11,181 nucleotides of DNA from Pelagophyceae sp. CCMP2097 (Eukaryota > Sar > Pelagophyceae). Position 1 is the first letter of the stretch. The number at the start of each line of letters is the position of its first letter. A program made the translations under genes and the position numbers. The stretch lies in contig MU657467.1 in assembly GCA_026770575.1 (NCBI GenBank), forward strand, positions 11,693 to 22,873, read 5' to 3'. Below, piece by piece: positions 1 to 7,249 of the stretch. Under the pieces are notes generated by a model, which was not told the DNA's origin, did no database searches, and saw only the letters and a list, made by a program, of their open reading frames with translations.

Positions 1-3
1 ATA

Positions 4-92
4 ATTGCCCCTGGTAATCCTTCAATCAAAGGACCCGAAGGGCCCTTGCCGTAAACTGACGTTGAATAAACGGCAAGGACCCTTCGGGTCCT
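4..92 (+). repeat. 89-bp hairpin repeat, left copy (inverted partner at 6522-6610)
   Basis: This sequence matches the reverse complement of 6522-6610 at 87 of 89 positions. Inside it, positions 30-52 and about 70-92 form a 23-bp stem with one mismatch, and each arm contains the smaller palindrome GGACCCGAAGGGTCC or its near form. The end nearest the window edge (ATTGCCCCTGG) faces outward in both copies, as terminal inverted repeats would. Only three bases of left flank (ata) are visible, and they do not fit a simple target duplication with the right flank. It could be one end of a 6.6-kb element or a free-standing foldback repeat inserted twice. Confidence 0.85.
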
Positions 93-109
93 CAATAATG
101 CAACGCTTA

Positions 110-1289
110 GTGGCGAGGGGTGATTTCGAGATAATCGAGTTTGAATGTTGGCGCCTCCAAATCGAGCGGCGGGGGCGGGCCCGGATCCGCGGAGGCTGTC
201 GCGATGGCGGCGCTGTCGGTGGCGCTCACGCATGGGGTTGCCACCAGCTGCGCGAGCTGAAAGCGCTCCGAGATTAAGGTATTCTCGACCTAGGCGACTA
301 CGACGTTTATCGTGCGAGCGCATTCGCAGCGCACGCCGACCCGCCCGACGGCGCGGCGGCCATGGCGAGAGCCCCATGGCTCGCTGCCGCGGCCATCGCC
401 GGCGCCGCGCCGCCGGCGCCGCCAGCGGCGCGCAAAGCCACCACGAAGCGCGCTGCGACGCGCGGCAGTCGAAAGCTCGACTCGCCGCGGCTGGTGCCGC
501 AGCAGCGCGGACGCGTCGCACGCGCGGATCGCCACGCCGCGCTCCTCGCATAGCCACGGCGACCGGCCGAGTGCCCGGCGCGCGCGCACGTGCCCTCATT
601 GCTCCAGGAGCCTACATGCGAAGTTTTCCCAAGCTTCATTCCTACTGTCCCCAGCCCGTATCTTGGGCACTTCTCAACGACGGCAACGAGTTTGAGGGCG
701 CGGACACCGCCATTCGATCGGGCTTGAGCTCCTCTATGCGAAACAGTCGCCAAGTCAAATTGTTCCGTTGCCTCATAAGCGTTAGATTCTACTGTTCCCG
801 GCCACGGATACTCTGCATTTAAGTAGACGCGGTTTTCGAGCGCAGCGAGCCGAAATCGCTGAATAAGTTTTAGGCCGCTCGTGTAAAAAGCCTTACCGGA
901 CTTAGCTCCGGTTAACGGATCGAACTCCGTTTTCGCTCTCAAACTCCGAACTTGGAGGCACCGCCCAGCCGCGCACCGACGTCCCCTGGGGTCAGGAGTG
1001 TCGCGACGGACGCGCCATGGCGCCTATACCCCGGAACCGCGAGCCTCCTTCCCCCTGGAGGCGCGCGTGCTGTTTTCGGTGTGTCCGAAAATGGTCTCGC
1101 CTGAAGCGCTCTAACTTCGCAATGCGGTCAGTGGCATCCGATAAGAAGCCGGTTCCGCGGCCGGGACGTACCGCGCGTGCGCGCGCCGCCGCCAGACCTC
1201 GCCTGCCGGCTCGGGGAAGGCCGTCGGGCCGAGGCTCGGCAGCCCCACTTTTGCGCGTTCGTTTGGGCGAAACTTGGCTCGCTGTGCTC
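110..1289. other. GC-rich stretch with no supportable gene
   Basis: The first part (about 160-600) is very rich in CG and GCC/GCG runs, so several frames stay open by composition on both strands. At 362 an ATG in a good context (ggcggccATGG) opens a 63-codon frame with an Ala-rich start, but nothing confirms it. A reverse-strand frame stays open across about 307-1020, and its 600-940 part reads somewhat like protein, but its codon choice lacks the GC3 bias of the better exons here. Nothing was recognised. Confidence 0.5.
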
Positions 1290-1401
1290 GATAATCGCGC
1301 CTCGGGAGGTTCATATCAAATCCTTAGTACTGCACGCATGTTCCAAAGTCAAATTGACAAAATTTAAAACGAGATTCCGTTGAACTTTGGGCGCGATTAT
1401 C
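1290..1401. repeat. Nested inverted repeat, ~110 bp
   Basis: GATAATCGCGCC at 1290-1301 is repeated perfectly inverted at 1390-1401. Just inside, CCAAAGTCAA at 1343-1352 pairs with TTGAACTTTGG at 1380-1390 with a one-base bulge. The two pairs share one folding axis on the right side but are unequally spaced on the left, so this may be a decayed foldback element. No target duplication was seen. Confidence 0.55.
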
Positions 1402-1524
1402 TCAGCGCGGACCCCGCCCACGGAGCTCAAGTTGGCGGATCCTAAAAGCTTGCATCGAGGCGCGTCGACTCCAACAAACAGCTTGTCTCAATTCGAGAAT
1501 CGTGATTTTGAGAACCGCGTCTAA

Positions 1525-2064
1525 TTTAAGGAAGGTGGATTATCCGACCTTCTTTTGGCCAAGGCGCGCGACGCTCGGGAGCGCGCCGGCGACAGACTGC
1601 CGTTGTGCGACGAGGACGACGAGCCCGTTGACTCCGGGGCGGAGTCGGACTTTCTTGAGGAAAACGAAGACCTGACGGCGCAACTGCAGGCGGCGGTCGG
1701 CCCGTTCAGCGTCCCCGACGGCTTTCAGATCCTCCCGACGCCGCCGTGGGCGTCGCAGGCGGCGTGGGTGTCGCATTGCAGCAAGAAGTTCTGGGTCAGC
1801 AAGCACCTCGCGCACATCGCCGCGGACGGCTGGCACGTCTCGTCGTTCCAAAAGAATTACGTCGGGCGCGGCGCGACGCGCGAGGAGGGCTGGCTGTTCT
1901 ACTGCAAGGACACGCGTGTCGACTGCTGGTACAGCCTGCTCACAGAGGATTACGGCATGACGCGGGCGTGGGTCATCATTGAAAAAGCGAGCGGCGGCGA
2001 CGAGGAAGAGTCGTACGCGCGACAATACATGCGCTCCGAGGGCACGTCTCGCCGGTCTGCTTGA
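1525..2064 (+). CDS. Orphan coding segment, acidic and Trp-rich, unknown function
   Basis: An open frame runs from just after a TAA at 1522 to a TGA at 2062-2064, with no ATG near its beginning. A start by splicing is more likely than a TTG start: a pyrimidine-rich run precedes an AG at about 1562-1563. From the TTG at 1555 it would be 169 residues. Codons are strongly biased to G/C at the third position (runs of gcg, gac, gag, ctc, ggc), unlike the flanking DNA, which argues for real coding. Residues 19-40 are strongly acidic (DEDD, LEENEDL). Residues 65-139 contain seven tryptophans, plus the stretches DGWHVSSF, EEGWLFYCKD and DCWYSLL, suggesting a compact folded domain. I do not recognise the family. 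An acidic N-terminus followed by Trp-rich sequence occurs in some transposase-derived proteins, but no DDE catalytic core is visible. The end may be a true stop or read-through into an intron. It lies between the two 89-bp inverted repeats, upstream of the hAT MITEs. Confidence 0.6.
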   Translation, partial: FKEGGLSDLLLAKARDARERAGDRLPLCDEDDEPVDSGAESDFLEENEDLTAQLQAAVGPFSVPDGFQILPTPPWASQAAWVSHCSKKFWVSKHLAHIAADGWHVSSFQKNYVGRGATREEGWLFYCKDTRVDCWYSLLTEDYGMTRAWVIIEKASGGDEEESYARQYMRSEGTSRRSA

Positions 2065-2188
2065 GCGTCGAGCCCAGGGCCATTCTTCGACTCGGCGCAC
2101 GGCAGTGGCTCCCGCACGTGAGTTATTCTGGGTCCTTGTTACACGGCGGGATCGCCCGCCCAAAGCCTATGAATCGCAACCTCGGACG

Positions 2189-2636
2189 CTCCCAGTTATA
2201 GGTGGGCAAAGACAGTGTAGAGGATTATGGGCCCCTGTTTTTACAGTAATTACTGTGTAATTACTGTTACACACGTATTTACAGTGTAAAGTTAAGGTCA
2301 TATTTTTAGAGGCGCTTAAACGAGGTGCAATGGGGCTGAGCGCGAGCGGGAGGCTCCGCTGAGTCGCCCCGGCGAACTGACGAGCTCAAATACGAGGTGT
2401 GGCTCTGCATGCGCATGTTTTTAGGGTGAAAGTCCAACTTTTGTTCAAACAAGTGGGGAAAAGCCACAATTTCGCGATGTAAGGGGTCCGAAATTCACAA
2501 ATATCGATGTTTTGACGATGTATTTTCAAGGGCACTACAAAGGCAAAATTTGGGGGTCGTGTAATTGCATGTAATTGCATGTTAAATCAAATACAGTTTT
2601 TACAAATTATTTTACAGTGCCACCTATACTCCCAGT
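2189..2636 (+). mobile_element. hAT-type MITE 1 with 8-bp target duplication
   Basis: The element spans 2197-2628 (432 bp). It begins TATAGGTGGGCA and ends TGCCACCTATA, an inverted terminus with one length difference. It is flanked by perfect 8-bp direct repeats CTCCCAGT at 2189-2196 and 2629-2636. Eight-base duplications and GGTGGGCA-type ends are characteristic of the hAT superfamily. Subterminal AT-rich copies of CAGTAATTACTG and TGTAATTAC resemble the clustered sites that hAT transposases bind. No transposase is encoded, so it is non-autonomous. Its left ~140 bp is clearly homologous to MITE 2, while the centre (about 2350-2560) is unrelated to it. Confidence 0.88.
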
Positions 2637-2673
2637 CGCTGGACTCGTACCCAATACCACCCATAGGCCGCTG

Positions 2674-3244
2674 CGCGTTGGTATAGGTGGGCAATTACGG
2701 TGTAAAGGATTTGGGGGTGTGGTAACTACAGTAATTACTGGGTAATTACCTTACACACAGAATTGCAGAGTAATGGGAAGCTCATATTTTCAAACGCGCT
2801 GATTCGGGCTGCGATGGGTCTAGGCGCGTAGGGAGGGCCCTCCCGGGGCCGAGAACCTAGCTGGCAAGCTCGAAGACGAGGCGGTTTCCGAGATACGAAT
2901 TTCGGCGACATCTTGTGAGCCTGATGCCCGACCAAGTGCACCATTTACCGCCCAGCCGATGAGCGCCTGGCCGCGATATGGCGTCTTGGGCAGGTGCGCC
3001 ATGTAGGCCGACACCTCGTGCTCACGGTCCTTCGCGTTCGCCCACAATACCAGGTGGTCCCTCGGCCTGACCAAGCCTGCCATCGCGTTTTCCCGTGGAT
3101 TTACCAAATAGCGAGGTAAATCTTGGGTAAATTACAGGCCCGCGGTAAAGCAGATTATGGCCTCCCTGTAATTATCGTAAATTGCAGCGTAATTGAAATA
3201 CTGCAATTACTTTTTTAAATTTCAGTGCCACCCATACGCGTTGG
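2674..3244 (+). mobile_element. hAT-type MITE 2 with 8-bp target duplication and captured interior
   Basis: The element spans 2682-3236 (555 bp). It begins TATAGGTGGGCAATTAC and ends GTGCCACCCATA, with perfect 8-bp duplications CGCGTTGG at 2674-2681 and 3237-3244. Its left end shares the palindromic CAGTAATTACTG block and the following ~100 bp with MITE 1. Its right end is AT-rich with TGTAATTA and GTAATTG subterminal motifs. The middle (about 2830-3085) switches abruptly to GC-rich sequence that reads as a reverse-strand exon. It sits 38 bp from the end of MITE 1's duplication, so the two insertions are separate events in the same neighbourhood. Confidence 0.88.
2820..3083 (-). pseudogene. 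Captured exon fragment inside hAT MITE 2
   Basis: On the reverse strand an ATG at 3083 opens 87 codons ending in TAG at 2820-2822, and the frame is also open upstream of that ATG to at least 3122. The first ~45 codons are strongly GC3-biased (ggc, cac, ctg, gcg, aag, gac) and read like a folded domain, containing PRDHLVLWANAKDREHEVSA and YMAHLPKTPYRGQALIGW. After about residue 50 the bias fades and the sequence becomes Ser/Pro-rich. The stop falls in the part homologous to MITE 1, so the downstream end is transposon sequence rather than gene. The family was not recognised. The simplest reading is a host exon captured by a non-autonomous hAT element (Pack-type MITE). It is unlikely to be a working gene by itself. 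Confidence 0.45.
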
Positions 3245-4637
3245 TAGTCCGCCGCGGACGGAGCAGGCCAGCGCGGGCGGCGATGCTTTGGAAAGGTTTC
3301 CTGTTCGTTTATCTTAAGGTTCCTCTTCTCGATGCTTGCCTCGGACGACGTGTGGCAGCGACGACTCTGAGCCCGGGCCGACGCAGAGCCTGGGCCGTTG
3401 TAGACGTGGGGCGCATCGATCCTAGGCTGAAGAGAGTCGCACGGGGACGTTCGACGGACCCTCTTGAAAGTTGGGCATTGCCTTTGTCTCCGGGGCGGAG
3501 GCGAGCGAGAGTCGCAACGGCCATGTGCGTTGCTCGGGGCGCGCTCGGCGGCTGTCGATGCAAGCTTCAAGCTGGGGGTCAGTGCAAAGGTGTGTCTCCA
3601 CTCGTTTTGGGCAGTGTGTTGAATGTCTATCCCAAGGGGGCTTCTTGGATCGAACAAAGTACGGTAATAACGATTAGTTTATATATTTAAAGGTTGATGA
3701 CTTCTTAAACCAACATATCGTCCTGATCGGGTGAGACCTCAAACGACAAGTGACACTACGCACACAAAGTTTGCCTCAGGTTTCGACTTCATTTCTGGAC
3801 TTTGATTTTTTTTTTGCCCCCTGAACCCTCGATTTTCCGGACCCTTTTTAAAAAAATATTTCCCCCGCGAAGCTGCAAGCCCGCGACGGCGACATGATGG
3901 CGCCGTCGAGGATCAATAGTAATAGATTACAAGGGGTATCGGCGATAAAGCCGACCTCAAGTGGCGCAAAGTTATGCCTCCCAGAGGCCGCCTGCGGGGG
4001 GTGGGCGTGGCCGCTATGGGCCTCCCTGCCCCCCGGGGTGTCCGTGACATGATCAGCCTCGAGGAGGGCGCCTTGCAAGGGCGTGAACAAGCGTTTCCCC
4101 CAATAGTTTGGACATGATGAAATCTTTATTTGCCTCCTTACCTTTATTTAACACTGATTTTGCCTCCGTATTGCGAAGGTTCGGGCCCGGCTGGCAATCG
4201 CAGGACCGCAGGGATCGAAATTCGGGCTATGTGACGGGGTGGGTCCATACGCACTGGGGTGGTATATGACCAACCCCCTACGAGTGCCGCGAGTGGCGCT
4301 TCAGACGAGCCAAAACAGACGTTTGGATTTTCAGCTTGAGCGTTTTAAACAGTATTTATTTGTGGGTCTCGGCATCATGGGACTCAGCGCGACGTCCTCT
4401 ATCACTCCCAACAGAGCCAAACTCCAACCGACGGAAACTGCGATTGCCAGAAAGTTATCGGCGTCATTGGCGATACCCCTTGTATTTATTGGGGGTACCC
4501 TAAACCGCCTTTGAGCTCGGCACTGCAAACCCCGCGCGCGCCTTGAAGCGAGCCTCGTTTCGGCGACTCTCCGATAAGCCTTTAAGAAAAAAGTGAATTG
4601 ATCTCCGGTGATAATTGAATTCGACAGTGATTAGACC
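3245..4637. other. About 1.4 kb without recognisable gene
   Basis: Long frames on both strands at 3193-3690 begin inside MITE 2 and contain no recognisable domain, so they are treated as chance. A poly-T run lies at 3807-3816. The 16-mer at 3929-3944 (tacaaggggtatcggc) recurs inverted at 4469-4484 with one mismatch, and cccccaata at 4098 is matched by tattggggg at 4487; these could be remnants of an eroded inverted-repeat element but no boundaries or target duplication can be set. TTGCCTCC appears twice, near 4129 and 4160. Confidence 0.4.
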
Positions 4638-4660
4638 AGGTTTTGGGAGGCCCAAAACCT
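4638..4660. repeat. Perfect 10-bp stem hairpin followed by T-rich tract
   Basis: AGGTTTTGGG, a three-base AGG loop, and CCCAAAACCT form a perfect stem, followed by TATTTTTCC. It resembles an intrinsic terminator in shape, but in this eukaryote-like context no gene ends immediately upstream on the plus strand, so a terminator function is not claimed. Confidence 0.6.
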
Positions 4661-4759
4661 TATTTTTCCTTCTGCAATCGGTTCGGGTATTTTCAAAAAG
4701 GCCGTAACAACTGGGCACATTGCGGAGCCGTGCCGCGCTGGCACGGGACGCGCCTGGCG

Positions 4760-5284
4760 CTAAGGGGGGCAACCAGCCGCGAGCGCGCGCTCTTGGTGTC
4801 TGATCCTGTCCGGCGAAAGTCCACCAAACGCCGGCGTCGGTGTTTTGGAACGGCACCCTGAGGTTAAACCACAGGTCACGTTTGAGGGTCGTTCTCTTCG
4901 CGCAGGCGGCTCTCTGGGAACTTCTTCGGCTCGCTTGTTGGTCTCGCTGACTCCGCCAATCTGTACCATCATTTTCCTAGGCAGCGCAATACCGGCGCCG
5001 TTGCGGCTTTGAAACGGTAAGCCCCCGTTCGCCACGTTTGAGAGTCGTTCTCTCCGCGCAGGTGGTCCCATCGAGACTTCTTGGGCCCACATGTTGAGCT
5101 CGCCGGGCCCGTCATTCTGTACCACCATATTCCTAGGCATCGCAATACCGGCGCCGCTTTGGCTTGAAACGGTAAGCCCCGCGTTCCTCACGTTCGAGGG
5201 TCGTTCTCTCCGCGCAGGCGGCTCTCTGGGAATTTCTTGGGCCCACATGTTGGTCTCGCCGAGCCCGCCATTCGATTCCATCAT
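4760..5284 (-). CDS. Candidate repeat protein built of 52-residue units
   Basis: A reverse-strand frame is open from 5362 (TTG) to 4760. The first in-frame ATG is at 5284, giving 174 residues without a visible stop until position 4760. It contains three tandem 52-residue units with the pattern GAGIA-PRNMM, then ETNMWAQEVPREP, then PARRERPSNV. The DNA period is exactly 156 bp, and the junctions of copies 1/2 and 2/3 differ by two single-base indels that compensate, so this frame survives while the plus-strand frame meets a stop in copy 1. That is mild evidence for coding on this strand. Against it, the units differ at many amino-acid-changing sites, no family is recognised, and the start is uncertain. 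The C-terminal tail after the repeats is basic and Pro/Ser-rich. The alternative is non-coding tandem DNA. Confidence 0.3.
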   Translation of the reverse strand: MMESNGGLGETNMWAQEIPREPPARRERPSNVRNAGLTVSSQSGAGIAMPRNMVVQNDGPGELNMWAQEVSMGPPARRERLSNVANGGLPFQSRNGAGIALPRKMMVQIGGVSETNKRAEEVPREPPARRERPSNVTCGLTSGCRSKTPTPAFGGLSPDRIRHQERALAAGCPP

Positions 5285-5340
5285 ATTCCTAGGCGACGCG
5301 ATACCGGCGCCGGGAGACGCCACTTTGTACTCGCTGCTGG
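4877..5340. repeat. 156-bp tandem repeat, about 3 copies
   Basis: The start of each unit (CACGTTTGAG or CACGTTCGAG) occurs at 4877, 5033 and 5189, exactly 156 bp apart. Shared blocks include GTCGTTCTCTCCGCGCAGG, CCATCAT/CCACCATATTCCTAGGC and ATACCGGCGCCG. The third copy loses similarity soon after 5310. On the plus strand each junction also contains GTAAG (5017, 5172) followed about 45 bp later by a pyrimidine tract and CAG (ending 5061, 5217), resembling miniature introns. Confidence 0.9.
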
Positions 5341-5362
5341 TCAAAGGCCTTCCCGGAACCAA

Positions 5363-5607
5363 AAAGGTTTAAATAAAGTCCTTGCATTTTCGCATTTATC
5401 CGGGATTTATGGGGTACGGGAGCTCAATATTTGCCCAAATTAGTTTCTGATACCAAAAAAAATGTCGCTCCGCGGAGCGGCCATGGGCCCACAGACCGGC
5501 TACGGGATTTTTAGAACGCGCGTTGGCTACGGCTCGGTCGGTCCTAGGGCATGGTACATCAAACGTTTCGATTGGGCTTAATGACCCAGGGTCCAAAATC
5601 TGGCCTA
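5363..5607. other. Short intergenic stretch with a 14-bp palindrome
   Basis: CGCTCCGCGGAGCG at 5466-5479 is a perfect palindrome next to an A-run (5455-5462). No gene was recognised. Confidence 0.5.
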
Positions 5608-5936
5608 GCGCCATCAACATTGAAATGGGACTTAACCTAAGCCAGCCTACTCGCGTTTCGAAGTGTCCTCTACTTAGAGCTAAGCGACTGCACCAACATA
5701 CCAAAGGCGCCCTCCGGGTGTCTGCAGTACCTCCGGTGCGCCATGGTAATTTTACGGGTCAGCTCATCAAAGAAGGTAGTAAAACAAATTGATATTACCA
5801 TGGCGCGCCGGAGGTACTGCAGACCCCCAGAGGGCGCCTTAGGTATGTTGGTGCAGTCGCTTAGCCCTAAGTAGAGAACACTTCGAAACGCGAGTAGGCT
5901 GGCTTAGGTTAAGTCCCATTTCGATGTTGATGGCGC
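5608..5936. mobile_element. Foldback palindrome, 143-bp arms and 43-bp loop
   Basis: The left arm 5608-5750 and the right arm 5794-5936 are reverse complements with about seven mismatches, all substitutions. The loop is 5751-5793. No similarity continues beyond 5608 or 5936 and no flanking target duplication was found. A short frame crosses the left arm but has no recognisable domain. Possible origins are a foldback (FB-like) element, an inverted duplication made during repair, or a long-hairpin small-RNA locus. If transcribed in either direction the RNA would fold into a near-perfect 143-bp duplex. Confidence 0.9.
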
Positions 5937-5999
5937 AGCGGCGAAAGAAGGACCGGCACACCTGGCCACAGCGAAACAATGAGGCAGAGTTGTTGTTCG

Positions 6000-6026
6000 C
6001 AATAAGCCGAAAATACAGGCTTATTG
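6000..6026. repeat. 9-bp stem hairpin
   Basis: CAATAAGCC at 6000-6008 pairs perfectly with GGCTTATTG at 6018-6026 across a nine-base loop. It lies between the foldback palindrome and dispersed repeat A. No gene association is seen. Confidence 0.55.
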
Positions 6027-6103
6027 AGCCTTTGGGCGATTAATAAACTCCTTTGGGGGGTACTTATTGAGATATTGAGACGATTTGATGACGATCGATG
6101 GGG

Positions 6104-6117
6104 CGTCCTATAGGACG
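6104..6117. repeat. 14-bp perfect palindrome
   Basis: CGTCCTATAGGACG reads identically on both strands. It could be a dimeric protein-binding site, but only the symmetry is seen. Confidence 0.5.
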
Positions 6118-6174
6118 TGTTTTTGGTTGATAGCGCTCGTAACCGCTCTGGAAGCCGGTGGCATGACGTTGGCA

Positions 6175-6517
6175 ACGCACAGGCCCATCTTCTTGGCTCT
6201 CTAGAGGCACGTATAGGCTTTTTATACGTTGTACCCACACGGGAATGACAAGTCTCTTGATAAAATGTCGGAACGGTGTGTCCTCAAGGTCGATTCCGGC
6301 TAGAGGGTACCCCTGTCGCGATTTAGGACACACCGTTCGACGATTTGACCGAGTAACGACCATAGCCGACTTGGTGGTCTTGTAGGGGTGCGCAGTGCCC
6401 CTAGAGCAAATGTATTGGTGCTGCGCAGAGACCAGACACGTGGCCGTACGATGGCACCAAAATCAGCTCCATAGCTCCCACTGTCAGCGCGGACAGGGCG
6501 TCCCAAGTTGCATATTT
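6175..6517 (+). repeat. Dispersed structured repeat, copy A
   Basis: This is collinear with copy B at 8118-8474. Near-identical blocks include CCCACACGGGAATG, AAGTCTCTTGATAAAATGTCGG, and the end block from GTACGATGGCACC through the CAGCTCCATAGCTCCCACTG stretch. In the middle, 6267-6284 pairs with 6325-6341 (17 bp, one bulged G), closing a 40-base loop. Smaller stems are ACGTATA/TATACGT (6209-6229), TGGTCT/AGACCA (6375-6380 with 6429-6434) and AGGGG/CCCCT (6384-6402). No pol III boxes, ORF or target duplication were found. It may be a structured non-coding RNA gene family or a palindrome-bearing mobile repeat. The strand shown is arbitrary. Confidence 0.85.
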
Positions 6518-6521
6518 TTTT

Positions 6522-6610
6522 AGGAACCGAAGGGTCCTTGCCGTTTAATCAACGTCAGTTTACGGCAAGGGCCCTTCGGGTCCTTTGATTGAAGGATTAC
6601 CAGGGGCAAT
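6522..6610 (-). repeat. 89-bp hairpin repeat, right copy
   Basis: This is the inverted partner of 4-92, with two mismatches in 89 bp. It carries the same internal stem-loop, here slightly less perfect because one base differs in the inner arm. Its inner edge abuts the end of dispersed repeat A (6175-6517), and its outer edge is followed by a pyrimidine-rich GTCC/GTCT run and then the SINE-like copy 1. The two mismatches over 89 bp imply a recent common origin or recent gene conversion. Confidence 0.85.
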
Positions 6611-6616
6611 ATTGCC

Positions 6617-6650
6617 TGTCCGTCCGTCTGTCCTTCTGTATGTCCGTCCA
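6617..6650 (+). repeat. Pyrimidine-rich GTCC/GTCT microsatellite
   Basis: This is an imperfect run of CTGTCCGTCCGTCTGTCC and similar units, lying between the right 89-bp repeat and the SINE-like copy 1. Confidence 0.6.
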
Positions 6651-6698
6651 CGGGTAAATCCGTGAGGTTTCACCTATGAGAAGAAACGGGCCGCAACT

Positions 6699-6980
6699 CG
6701 GCCGATTCAGCGACTGGTGGTTGATGCGATTGCAAAAATTGGGAGTGGAGGTCGAGCAGGAGCCTCATTGGAATCATCATAGAAGAAGTTTTTGGTCACA
6801 GGTTCGAATTTGGTCGGCCGCAAAAAACAAAAAAACATATAGCCCAATAAAAAATTAAAAAATTAAAAATAAAGATAAGGAGGATTTAAAGGTCCAGCGA
6901 TAAGTTAAATGATTTTAATTATTTACGTGGGCATTGCGATGGGATTTGCCTGTATCCTTCGCTCGAAGTCGGGTCCTCCG
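6699..6980 (+). mobile_element. tRNA-like SINE-type repeat, copy 1
   Basis: The tRNA-like head (6699-6820) has an acceptor-like pair CGGCCGA/TCGGCCG, an A-box-like TTCAGCGACTGG at 6706-6717 and a B-box-like GGTTCGAATTT at 6801-6811. The box spacing of about 84 bp is longer than in an ordinary tRNA and matches a head with an insertion or an intron-bearing ancestor. The core 6748-6780 is identical over 33 bp to copy 2, and the 3' body (6906-6978) closely matches copy 2. An A-rich stretch (6824-6890) interrupts head and body here but is nearly absent from copy 2. No target duplication was found. Confidence 0.7.
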
Positions 6981-7249
6981 TGTGCCTCCGGCGCGCTCTT
7001 GTTATTAGCATTAATATTGGGTCACTGTCGAATTAGATTATCACCGGAAATCTATTAACTATTTTTGCCTCGTGAAGGCGGTTGGCGCTGCGCCGGCCAC
7101 TCCCGCGAGACGTCCTGGGCGCGCTTGTTTGGCTTTTTCGTCAACTGTCTATTTTTGGCGAGACTCTGCGAAAGCTTCTTAATTTAGTAGTTAATCAAGT
7201 CTAAACCTTAGGGCCCAAATCAAAAGTCGATGAAGGCGCCAATGAGTTC
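6981..7249. other. AT-mixed intergenic stretch, nothing recognised
   Basis: No coding bias, repeat shared with the rest of the window, or RNA signature was seen here. Confidence 0.4.

Noticed and set aside
362..553. 63-codon plus-strand frame with a signal-peptide-like Ala-rich start and good ATG context
   Set aside because: It lies in extremely GC-rich sequence where Ala/Arg frames arise by composition; nothing downstream continues it.
307..1020. Long reverse-strand frame whose upstream part (about 600-942) reads somewhat like protein
   Set aside because: No ATG at its beginning, no GC3 bias, no recognised motif, and its second half is low-complexity Ala/Arg from CG-rich DNA.
1540..2163. 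207-codon reverse-strand frame opposite the orphan coding segment
   Set aside because: It is Arg-rich and lies opposite the GC3-biased plus-strand frame, the usual shadow of such codon use.
3193..3690. 165-codon plus and 161-codon minus frames
   Set aside because: Both overlap the end of hAT MITE 2, are open on both strands at once, and have no recognisable domain.
4638..4660. Bacterial intrinsic terminator
   Set aside because: The shape fits, but the window has eukaryote-type repeats and no gene ends just upstream.
6699..6820. Functional intron-containing tRNA gene
   Set aside because: The T-stem has a mismatch and wobble pairs, the A box is degenerate, no clear anticodon arm can be drawn, and the same sequence recurs with a shared non-tRNA body, so a SINE-like repeat fits better.
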